From positions 3,534,001 to 3,598,000 of the forward strand of contig OY782875.1 of the NCBI GenBank assembly GCA_963678565.1: a stretch of 64,000 nucleotides of DNA, in the 5' to 3' direction. Below the pieces are notes generated by a model. That model was given only the letters and a program-made list of their open reading frames with translations. It made no database searches and was not told where the DNA came from. A program made the position numbers and the translations under genes. The DNA comes from SKHV01 sp963678565. Lineage in GTDB: Bacteria; Bacteroidota; Bacteroidia; Bacteroidales; Prolixibacteraceae. Positions 42,014 through 49,904 of the stretch are shown here, in pieces. Every line of letters begins with the position of its first letter. Position 1 is the first letter of the stretch.

Positions 42014-45000
42014 ATGGTATCTGGCAAAGGCACAAAACGTTTAGGAAAAATTGCAAGAGAATTCAATGTTGGCATTTCAACAATGGTCGAATTTCTTCAA
42101 AAGAAAGGCCATAATGTTGGAACAAATCCAAATGCCAAAATTGAGAGCGAGCAATACGAACTCCTTCATCAGGAATACAGTAAAGATATTGACCTGAAGA
42201 AAGAGTCTGAAAAGCTAAACTTGCGCGCTCATCGCCATCAAAAAAATGAAACAATTTCATTGGACGATGTGCAAGAAGAAGAGCCTGTCACTAATAATGA
42301 AGAAGCTGAGGAAGATGTTATTCGCATAAAAGATAACAGCTCAAAAAAGACTTCGAAATCAATCGAAACCATTAAAGCCGAAACTCCCAAAAGAGAAGTG
42401 AAAGTTTTAGGTAAAATCGATTTAGATAAAAAGCCAGCCAAAGCGAAAGAAGAGAAAAAAGCTGAAGAAAAACCAGCCGAGCAAAAACCGGTAGAAAAGA
42501 TTGAACATAAAACTGAAGAAAAACCAGTTCAAAAGCCTGCTGCTCCTCAAGCTAAAAAAGAAGTACCTGTAAAAGAAGCACCAAAGCCAAAACAGGAAAA
42601 AGAACAGCCTGCTGCAAAAAAGGTGAAAGAAGAAGCACCAAAAGCAGAAAACAAGCCTACCGAAGAAAAACCAAAAGAACCAAAAGAAGATTCTGACAAT
42701 ATTAAAACAAAGGTTCCAAAGGTTGAGAACGAAATAAAAGTTCTTGGAAAAATTGACTTAGGCAGTATCAATCAGCGTACACGACCTCAAAAGAAAACGA
42801 AAAAGCAACGTGAAGAGGAACGTAAAGCTCGAATGGCTGAGAAAAACAAAGGCAAAAAAGACAATCAAAGGAATACACAAGGAAAAACTGGCGACAAAGA
42901 TAAACCAGCAAATCAGCAAGGTGCTGCAGGTGATGCCAATCGAAAAAAACGTAAACGCATTCAAAAAGAACGCGTTGACATTAATAAAAACGATCGACAA
43001 AACAATACAAGCAGTCAAGGCAACAATAATAATCGTCGTAGAGGTACCGGACCTGCGGCTAAAAACGACAACTTCAGAAACCGAAACAACAATCGCAAAC
43101 GCGAAGTGAAGAAAGAGGTTACCGAGGAAGATGTACAAAAGCAAGTAAAAGATACTTTAGCACGATTAACCAATAAGTCGAAATCAAAAGGCTCTAAATA
43201 TCGTCGCGATAAACGTGCAGCTGCTAGTGAGAAATTAGCAAAAGAAGAGGCACAAAGTCAAGAAGCACAAAACACATTACAAGTTACTGAATTTGTTTCA
43301 GTAAACGAATTGGCAACCATGATGAGTGTTTCTGCAACTGAAGTAATTTCAAGTTGTATGTCATTGGGATTGTTTGTATCAATCAACCAACGATTAGATG
43401 CAGAAACAATGGCATTGGTTGCCGAAGAGTTCGGTTACAAAGTTGAATTTACCAGTGCAGAGGTAATGGATGCAGTTGAGGAAGAACCAGATCAAGAAGA
43501 AGATTTGTTAGATCGACCTCCAATTGTAACAGTAATGGGACATGTTGACCATGGTAAAACATCCCTACTAGATTACATTCGTAGTGCAAATGTAATTGCC
43601 GGAGAGGCTGGAGGTATTACCCAGCATATTGGAGCTTACAATGTAACCTTACCCGATGGTCGCGAAATTACTTTCCTTGATACTCCAGGTCACGAAGCGT
43701 TTACCGCAATGCGTGCTCGCGGTGCACAAGTAACCGACATCGCAATTATTATTGTAGCTGCCGATGACAATGTGATGCCTCAAACAGTTGAAGCAATTAA
43801 CCACGCAGCAGCAGCTGGTGTTCCAATTGTATTTGCAATCAATAAAATTGACAAGCCGGGTGCAAACCCTGAGGCTATTAAAGATAAATTAGCACAAATG
43901 AATTATTTGGTTGAAGAATGGGGTGGTAAATACCAGTCTCACGATATTTCAGCCAAAAACGGAATTGGAATTGAAGATTTACTCGACAAAGTACTTCTTG
44001 AAGCAGAGATGCTTGAATTAAAAGCCAATCCAAATAAAAAAGCAACTGGTTCAATTATCGAATCGGAGTTGGATAAAGGACGAGGATATGTTTCAACTGT
44101 TCTGGTAAACAATGGAACCCTACACGAAGGAGATATTATTCTTGCCGGTCAATACATGGGGCACGTAAAAGCAATGTTTAACGAGCGTAACCAACGCATT
44201 AAAGAAGCCGGCCCGGCAGAACCAGCATTGGTACTTGGATTGAACGGTGCACCTCAGGCAGGTGATAAGTTTAATGTGATGGAAACAGAACGTGAAGCTC
44301 GTCAGATTGCAAACAAACGTGAGCAATTACAACGTGAACAAGGAATGCGTACTCAGAAACACATTACACTTGATGAAATCGGTCGTCGTATTGCAATTGG
44401 AAACTTCCAGGAATTAAACGTAATTGTAAAAGGTGACGTGGATGGTTCTATCGAAGCACTTTCTGATTCGTTGATCAAACTTTCTACCGAAGAAATTCAG
44501 GTAAATGTTAAACACAAAGCTGTTGGACAAATTTCTGAATCGGATGTAATGTTAGCATCAGCTTCTGATGCAATCATCATTGGTTTCCAAGTTCGACCTT
44601 CAATGGCTGCTCGCCGTTTGGCAGAGCAAGAACAAATTGATATTCGTTTGTACTCAATTATTTACGATGCAATTGAAGAATTAAAATCAGCAATGGAAGG
44701 AATGCTTTCCCCTGAAATTAAAGAAGAAATTGTAGGTACGGCCGAAATTCAACAAGTTTACAAGATCACCAAAGTTGGAACAATTGCAGGTTGTATTATT
44801 CGCGATGGTGTGATTCACAGAAACGATCAAGTTCGTGTTATTCGCGATGGAATTGTAATTTACACCGGTTTATTAGGATCGTTAAAACGATTCAAAGACG
44901 ATGTGAAAGAAGTTAAGAATGGTTACGAATGTGGTATGAATGTTGACAAATTCAACGACATTAAAGAAGGTGACTTTATCGAAGCTTTCCAAGAAGTTGA

Positions 45001-45019
45001 AGTAGCAAAGAAATTATAA
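42014..45019 (+). CDS. infB: Translation initiation factor IF-2
   Basis: A 1001-residue GTPase that brings fMet-tRNA to the 30S subunit. Residues 1-60 form an IF2_N module (KGTKRLGKIAREFNVGISTMVEFLQKKG). Residues 80-430 are a long low-complexity Lys/Glu/Pro/Asn linker, in which KVLGKIDL occurs at 130-137 and again at 242-249. A second IF2_N-like module lies near 428-470. The G domain starts near 500: VMGHVDHGKTSLLDYIR, DTPGHEAF and NKIDKPGAN. Domains II, III and IV follow to the end. A strong bidirectional terminator follows. Confidence 0.97.
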   Translation: MVSGKGTKRLGKIAREFNVGISTMVEFLQKKGHNVGTNPNAKIESEQYELLHQEYSKDIDLKKESEKLNLRAHRHQKNETISLDDVQEEEPVTNNEEAEEDVIRIKDNSSKKTSKSIETIKAETPKREVKVLGKIDLDKKPAKAKEEKKAEEKPAEQKPVEKIEHKTEEKPVQKPAAPQAKKEVPVKEAPKPKQEKEQPAAKKVKEEAPKAENKPTEEKPKEPKEDSDNIKTKVPKVENEIKVLGKIDLGSINQRTRPQKKTKKQREEERKARMAEKNKGKKDNQRNTQGKTGDKDKPANQQGAAGDANRKKRKRIQKERVDINKNDRQNNTSSQGNNNNRRRGTGPAAKNDNFRNRNNNRKREVKKEVTEEDVQKQVKDTLARLTNKSKSKGSKYRRDKRAAASEKLAKEEAQSQEAQNTLQVTEFVSVNELATMMSVSATEVISSCMSLGLFVSINQRLDAETMALVAEEFGYKVEFTSAEVMDAVEEEPDQEEDLLDRPPIVTVMGHVDHGKTSLLDYIRSANVIAGEAGGITQHIGAYNVTLPDGREITFLDTPGHEAFTAMRARGAQVTDIAIIIVAADDNVMPQTVEAINHAAAAGVPIVFAINKIDKPGANPEAIKDKLAQMNYLVEEWGGKYQSHDISAKNGIGIEDLLDKVLLEAEMLELKANPNKKATGSIIESELDKGRGYVSTVLVNNGTLHEGDIILAGQYMGHVKAMFNERNQRIKEAGPAEPALVLGLNGAPQAGDKFNVMETEREARQIANKREQLQREQGMRTQKHITLDEIGRRIAIGNFQELNVIVKGDVDGSIEALSDSLIKLSTEEIQVNVKHKAVGQISESDVMLASASDAIIIGFQVRPSMAARRLAEQEQIDIRLYSIIYDAIEELKSAMEGMLSPEIKEEIVGTAEIQQVYKITKVGTIAGCIIRDGVIHRNDQVRVIRDGIVIYTGLLGSLKRFKDDVKEVKNGYECGMNVDKFNDIKEGDFIEAFQEVEVAKKL

Positions 45020-45041
45020 GCTTTAGCGATATAAAATAAAA

Positions 45042-45070
45042 AAGCGATTCAAAATTGAATCGCTTTTTTT
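45042..45070. terminator. Bidirectional terminator after infB
   Basis: GCGATTC/GAATCGC (45044-45050, 45057-45063) with A and T tracts (T7 at 45064-45070). It also ends the convergent yhcH gene at 45088. Confidence 0.88.
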
Positions 45071-45087
45071 ATGCTTTTAAATGAAGC

Positions 45088-45537
45088 TTAAGCCAAAACT
45101 TTAACCACCACTTTTCGAACTTTTTTCGATTCGCTAATCATTACTCCAGGTTGATGAATATCCTGAGGCATAAACATTGCAAACATCCCTTCTTTAACTT
45201 CTACCATGTTGCATGCTTCGTCGTAAAATTCTACATCCTTTTCAGGATTGTAAGCAATTGATGTAGTTTGTCCTTCTAAAGGCAAATATCCCATCTTTTC
45301 AGCGCCTGAGGCAACAATTTGAATATCTAAATACTTTTTATGAGCTTCGGGTTTTGCAGCTTCTAATGTTTTAGTGTCGTATTCACTAATTATTGCAAAA
45401 ACGTTGTCTCCATCAATCTCATACTTTCCTAATTCCATTGATTTAAAATCGGCTTTGAGAATGTAATTAATTGCAATTTCGATTCGCGGACTTAACGATT
45501 TATAATTTTCAATAGTGTCAATTTTGTCGATTATCAT
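45088..45537 (-). CDS. YhcH/YjgK/YiaL family protein (DUF386)
   Basis: A 149-residue cupin-like protein. The family pattern is plain: TIENYKSLSPRIEIAINYIL, then EAHKKYLDIQIVASGAEKMGY (metal-site histidine and the DxQ block) and GMFAMFMPQDIHQPGVM (second His), ending VRKVVVKVLA. Relatives include sialic-acid-linked YhcH and other sugar-processing anomerase-like proteins. No sugar catabolic gene is nearby, so the substrate is unknown. It follows the metallophosphatase by 10 bp and is the last gene of the thrC unit. Confidence 0.85.
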   Translation of the reverse strand: MIIDKIDTIENYKSLSPRIEIAINYILKADFKSMELGKYEIDGDNVFAIISEYDTKTLEAAKPEAHKKYLDIQIVASGAEKMGYLPLEGQTTSIAYNPEKDVEFYDEACNMVEVKEGMFAMFMPQDIHQPGVMISESKKVRKVVVKVLA

Positions 45538-45547
45538 GATAGTTAAT

Positions 45548-46468
45548 TTAAATGATTTCTATTTGGAAAAGATGATCAGGATCAAGCTTCGTTTCGCCCG
45601 ACCATCGGTATGCAGTTAATTTGTTGTTGCGCACCACACAATTGTCAACACAACAAATATTATCCTTTATAATTAGGTTGGTATCACGCAAACAATAATG
45701 CCCCATAAAAACAATCGGAGCATCCTCGGGATAGAGTTCAATTGGAAAAGTAATTTCTTTTGGAATCGTATATTCTGGTAAAACGAAACGGTTGCTAAAA
45801 GAAGCTTGTTGAAAAGTTTTACCTTGAATTGGCTCCCACCATTTCACTCGAAATTTTCTTCTTGAAAACCCTTTTGAATCTCTAATTATCAAATTTTCGG
45901 GCAACACTAACTCTGCACCCTTCATTATCCGATTTACAGTATTGTACAAGTCTTTATTATCTAAAAACTTCTTCAGAAATTTCTTTTTTAACTTTCCGTG
46001 ATCTCCAATTTCTGCTTTAAGAATATCGATATGTTCGTCAGACCAACCTCCATGCACAATTCGAATACCATCAATTTCAATAAAGAAAGGTAAAGTACGC
46101 ATCCATTTGATAGTCTCCATCCATTCCTCAGGGTACTTTTGATAGTCCTTTAAAGTTTTCATTAAAGGTAACTTGTATCTCGGAATATGACGGCGGAAAT
46201 AATTTCCCTTTTTATCAATTGTTGAATACAAAATTGCCGCAAATTCGTGGTTTCCAAGCACGGCCAACGCATCGCCTTCTTCCACCATTGCCTTTACTGT
46301 TCGAACTGTTTTACGAACCTTATCACCACGATTTATAAAGTCGCCAATAAAAATAGCTTTTCGGATAGGATGAAAAAATCCGTTTCCTTTTGGCGAGTAG
46401 CCCATTTCGCTTAGTAATTTAACCAAAAGGTCGTATTCGCCGTGTATATCACCAATTATATCGTACAT
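45548..46468 (-). CDS. Calcineurin-like metallophosphatase
   Basis: A 306-residue cytosolic enzyme with the PPP-type metal signature: YDIIGDIHGEYDLLVKLL, IFIGDFINRGDKV, VLGNHEFAAI, IRIVHGGWSDEH and a final VFMGHYC. It most resembles bacterial Ser/Thr-phosphatase or Ap4A-hydrolase-like proteins, but the substrate is unknown. The mid-region (about 150-230) is longer and helical. The start codon lies 4 bp after the thrC stop, so it is translated from the same mRNA. Confidence 0.82.
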   Translation of the reverse strand: MYDIIGDIHGEYDLLVKLLSEMGYSPKGNGFFHPIRKAIFIGDFINRGDKVRKTVRTVKAMVEEGDALAVLGNHEFAAILYSTIDKKGNYFRRHIPRYKLPLMKTLKDYQKYPEEWMETIKWMRTLPFFIEIDGIRIVHGGWSDEHIDILKAEIGDHGKLKKKFLKKFLDNKDLYNTVNRIMKGAELVLPENLIIRDSKGFSRRKFRVKWWEPIQGKTFQQASFSNRFVLPEYTIPKEITFPIELYPEDAPIVFMGHYCLRDTNLIIKDNICCVDNCVVRNNKLTAYRWSGETKLDPDHLFQIEII

Positions 46469-46472
46469 TGAA

Positions 46473-47768
46473 TTATTTGCTCAGCAGAAATGATTTGAAT
46501 TCGGCAAATTCTTTTCCCATCTCCACGCTTAGCTTTTCTCCTTTCATGAATTCAGCTAATTTCTCAGGTAACTCAACCTTTCCTTCTCCAATAATATCTT
46601 CAACAGTTTCGGTAAACTTAGCAGGATGCGCAGTTTCTAAAAAGATGCCGGTTTCACCTTCCGACAAATAATCTTCGAGCGCCTGATAACCACAAGCTCC
46701 ATGAGGATCTAAAAGATAACCTTCTTCTGTATAAACTCGCTTCACCGTTTTACGAATGTCATCATCGGAATAACGATATCCCAAGATTTCATTTGAAATT
46801 TCTTTATGTGATTGTCCATATAAATCTAGAATTCGAACAAAATTACTAGGATCGCCTACATCCATAGCATTAGCAATGGTTTGAACTGAAGATTTTGGAT
46901 TGTATTCTCCAGTTTTAAGGTAATTATAAACAATATCATTTTCGTTGTTTGCGGCAATAAACTGATCGATCGGTAGGCCCATTCTTTTTGCGAATAACCC
47001 AGCTGTTAAATTTCCAAAGTTTCCACTTGGAACTGAAATAACTAGCTTTTTATCTTTGTGTGGATTTCGGGCAAAAGCATTGAAATAATAAAATGCTTGT
47101 GGAAGAAAACGCGCCACATTAATTGAATTGGCAGAAGTTAGTGTCATATGACCTGTTAACTCCTTATCGAGGAAAGCGGTTTTAACCAATTTCTGACAAT
47201 CGTCGAAAGTTCCATCAACTTCAATGGCCGTAATATTTTTTCCCAAGGTGGTAAATTGCGACTCTTGAATAACACTAACTTTTCCTTTCGGGTATAACAC
47301 ATAAACATTGATACCAGGTACATCTAAAAATCCGTTGGCTACGGCACTTCCGGTATCTCCCGATGTTGCCACCAATACATTTACTTCTTCATCAGATCCT
47401 TTTAAGAAATGACTTAAGGTACGCGCCATAAAACGGCCACCAACATCTTTAAATGCCAAAGTTGGACCATGAAATAATTCTAAACTTGCAATGTTTTCGC
47501 TTACAGGAACAACCGGACAATCAAATTCCAAAGTATCGTAAACAATCTTTTTTAAATCTTCCTCCGGAATATCTTCTCCAAAGAATTTCTTTGCAACTTC
47601 AAATGAGATTTCTTGAAAAGAAAGTTGATCGATTATTTTGAAAAAATCATCGTCAAATTTTTCAATTCGCTCAGGCATAAACAAGCCATTGTCGGCAGCT
47701 AAACCTTGAGTTACGGCAATTTTTAAATCGACCTCAGGAACAGTTTTGTTAGTGCTATAGTATTTCAT
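46473..47768 (-). CDS. thrC: Threonine synthase
   Basis: A 431-residue PLP enzyme converting O-phosphohomoserine to threonine. The start MKYYSTNK is typical. The Schiff-base lysine is K107 in HGPTLAFKDVGGRFM. VLVATSGDTGSAVANGF and SVPSGNFGNLTAGLFAK form the PLP-phosphate and substrate sites. It is of the E. coli-type group I length. It is separated from the thrA-budA-PGM unit by a strong terminator, so it has its own transcription start, probably within 47769-47816. Confidence 0.95.
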   Translation of the reverse strand: MKYYSTNKTVPEVDLKIAVTQGLAADNGLFMPERIEKFDDDFFKIIDQLSFQEISFEVAKKFFGEDIPEEDLKKIVYDTLEFDCPVVPVSENIASLELFHGPTLAFKDVGGRFMARTLSHFLKGSDEEVNVLVATSGDTGSAVANGFLDVPGINVYVLYPKGKVSVIQESQFTTLGKNITAIEVDGTFDDCQKLVKTAFLDKELTGHMTLTSANSINVARFLPQAFYYFNAFARNPHKDKKLVISVPSGNFGNLTAGLFAKRMGLPIDQFIAANNENDIVYNYLKTGEYNPKSSVQTIANAMDVGDPSNFVRILDLYGQSHKEISNEILGYRYSDDDIRKTVKRVYTEEGYLLDPHGACGYQALEDYLSEGETGIFLETAHPAKFTETVEDIIGEGKVELPEKLAEFMKGEKLSVEMGKEFAEFKSFLLSK

Positions 47769-47816
47769 TCGTTAAATTGTTTATTGCATTCCATAATCAT
47801 CTGAATTTATGGAAAT

Positions 47817-47840
47817 AAAAAAGCCTCTCAAAGAGAGGCT
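47817..47840 (-). terminator. Terminator between the homoserine kinase-like gene and thrC (minus strand)
   Basis: On the complement AGCCTCTC, a 3-4 nt loop, GAGAGGCT (47840-47822), followed by a T6 run (A's at 47817-47822). Located downstream of the PGM-like gene and upstream of thrC. Confidence 0.85.
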
Positions 47841-47878
47841 AAAGATATTTAATTCTATATAAAATTCGAATTTTTTTG

Positions 47879-49090
47879 CTACTGACCAAGCAATGCTTTA
47901 ATAAATTCATTTCCTTTTAATGTACCGTAAGCTCCCAACTTAACACTTTCTTCGTTGTAAACATCAACCTCGTCTGCTTCTTCTCCGGGGCGGTAAATTA
48001 AAAATGGAATTGGATCGTGAGTATGTGTTCTTAGCGCACATGGGGTTGGGTGATCGGGCAAGACACCAATTGTTAAAGGTTCGTCCATTTCTTTTGAAGC
48101 CTCGATAATTGGTTTCACTATTCGATCATTTAAAAACTCAATAGTTTTTGTTTTCAATTCAACATCGCCTTCGTGCCCTGCTTCATCGCTAGCTTCGATA
48201 TGTAAATAAACAAAGTCGGTATCGCCTTTTAAGGCGTCGATAGCAGCTTGAACCTTGCCTTCATAATTGGTGTTCCATAAACCGGTTACACCTTCAACAT
48301 GCAACACTTCCATTCCAGCATAAACACCAATCCCTTGTATCAAGTCGACCGCTGAAATAACTGCTGATTTTTGAACTCCAAAGAGCTCTTTTAAGGTTGG
48401 CATATCGGGTTTATAGCCCGGCGACCATGGCCATAAAGCAGATGCAACATCCTTTCCTTCTGCTTTTCGCTTCAAGTTAATTGGATGCTCAGCTAACAAC
48501 TCTTTTGATTTCAGAATCAATTCATTCAATAAAGCTGCAGTTTCATCTGCTTCTGGTGCTTTACTTTTCACGAGTTCAACTTTGTAAGGATGATCAGGAA
48601 TATCGTGAGGCGGCGTACATTGTATGTTTTTATTTCCACCTTTTACAACTAATAAATGGCGATAGGAAACTCCTGGATAAAGTTTTACGGTGTCAGAACC
48701 TAATTCTTCATTCAGAAAGTTAATCAATTCGGTAGCTTCTTCGGTTGAAATATGACCTGCCGAGTGGTTTTTTAGATTTTCGCCTTCGATGCACACTAAA
48801 TTAATTCGCATGCCTAAATCGCCAGGCTTAATTTCTACGCCCATACTGGCAGCTTCTAAAACACCACGACCTTCGTAGAGCTTTTTAACATCGTAGCCCA
48901 TTACGCCCATGTTGGCAATTTCGCTACCGGCTGGCATATCTAATGGAACTGTAACTAACAATCCCGATTTTCCTTTTTTAGCCAATTCATCAATGTGTGG
49001 AATATTGGCCGCCATTAATGGAGTTTTGTTCCCCAATTGTTCAAGTGGCTGATCAGCCATTCCGTCTCCTAAAATTATTATATGCTTCAT
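47879..49090 (-). CDS. Archaeal-type phosphoglycerate mutase family protein, probable homoserine kinase
   Basis: A 403-residue alkaline-phosphatase-fold enzyme of the ApgM family: IILGDGMADQPLEQLGNKTPL, nucleophile-like S56 in PAGSEIANMGVMGYD, HIEASDEAGHEGD and GVLPDHPTPCALRTHTHDPIPF with metal ligands. Members of this subgroup located between thrA and thrC in Bacteroidota have been proposed to be the non-orthologous homoserine kinase. The position here, with no GHMP-type thrB in the window, fits that well. The alternative is a true cofactor-independent phosphoglycerate mutase. It follows the acetolactate decarboxylase by 20 bp. Confidence 0.85.
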   Translation of the reverse strand: MKHIIILGDGMADQPLEQLGNKTPLMAANIPHIDELAKKGKSGLLVTVPLDMPAGSEIANMGVMGYDVKKLYEGRGVLEAASMGVEIKPGDLGMRINLVCIEGENLKNHSAGHISTEEATELINFLNEELGSDTVKLYPGVSYRHLLVVKGGNKNIQCTPPHDIPDHPYKVELVKSKAPEADETAALLNELILKSKELLAEHPINLKRKAEGKDVASALWPWSPGYKPDMPTLKELFGVQKSAVISAVDLIQGIGVYAGMEVLHVEGVTGLWNTNYEGKVQAAIDALKGDTDFVYLHIEASDEAGHEGDVELKTKTIEFLNDRIVKPIIEASKEMDEPLTIGVLPDHPTPCALRTHTHDPIPFLIYRPGEEADEVDVYNEESVKLGAYGTLKGNEFIKALLGQ

Positions 49091-49110
49091 TTTTGTTCTA
49101 TTTCTATTCT

Positions 49111-49893
49111 TTATTTTTCTGCCTTTTTTAATTCTTCGCTTCGATCTTTTGAAAAATCACCAGCAAAAAAATCACCTTTGTTGGGCAGCAATAATTCGTA
49201 ATTCATTAAGTAACCAACTTCCATGGTTGCTTGTTTAAGATCAAAGGCTAAAATATGACCTCCGCCTGTTCTTTGTTGATTCAGAAAATGTAAATGTAAA
49301 CCGGTAACATTAATCCCTTTTGCAAATTCAGGACAATAAAAACCAATGATATCACCTTTTACATTTTCAAATTCAAACTCAGGCTGATTTTTAGTAACCT
49401 CAACCAAAGGTGGATATGGCTTATTTTGCTTCGGAACACTTCTGGTTTTCATGTAAGTAAACTCGCCATGAATTTTTATGAGATAGAAGATATTTCCGGT
49501 TGGGAAATATTGTTCGAAATTATCGTGCAAATCAGAAAAGCTGAGGTCTTTTAATTGAAACAAAGTGTCTGAATTCATATTTGCAACTGCTGCAAATGGT
49601 GTTAAAGTATTTAATTCAGGTTTTAAAATTTCGCCGCTCGATTTTACTTGAAAAACAGTATCGTTGAAAACAATCATTTCTCCATCCAGCGCATCAAAAG
49701 TTCCGATCCCAAAGCTTCCGTATTGACTTAATTCTCCTATTGGATAGTTTCCATCGTAAATTCCTTGCAACAATGCATCGATAACAGAAACTTGAAAAAG
49801 TTTCGCGGTATTTTCGTGCTTCACTTCATTTTGCTGCATTGAATTACATGATGAAATGACAATAATTAAGATAACTAGAATTGAATTCTTCAT
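49111..49893 (-). CDS. budA: Acetolactate decarboxylase, predicted lipoprotein
   Basis: A 260-residue protein with the complete BudA/ALDC pattern: FGIGTFDALDGEMI (E72), YFPTGNIFYLIKIHGEFTYMKTRS (R151) and the zinc site TGLHLHFLNQQRTGGGHIL (H200, H202, H213), with E233 as a further active-site candidate. ALDC converts acetolactate to acetoin. Unusually it begins with an export signal ending ISSC (cysteine at 16), a lipobox, so the product should lie outside the cytoplasmic membrane. It lies between thrA (11-bp gap) and the homoserine kinase-like gene (20-bp gap), an unexpected place. No acetolactate synthase is adjacent. Confidence 0.9.
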   Translation of the reverse strand: MKNSILVILIIVISSCNSMQQNEVKHENTAKLFQVSVIDALLQGIYDGNYPIGELSQYGSFGIGTFDALDGEMIVFNDTVFQVKSSGEILKPELNTLTPFAAVANMNSDTLFQLKDLSFSDLHDNFEQYFPTGNIFYLIKIHGEFTYMKTRSVPKQNKPYPPLVEVTKNQPEFEFENVKGDIIGFYCPEFAKGINVTGLHLHFLNQQRTGGGHILAFDLKQATMEVGYLMNYELLLPNKGDFFAGDFSKDRSEELKKAEK

Positions 49894-49904
49894 AATTTCA
49901 TCTA

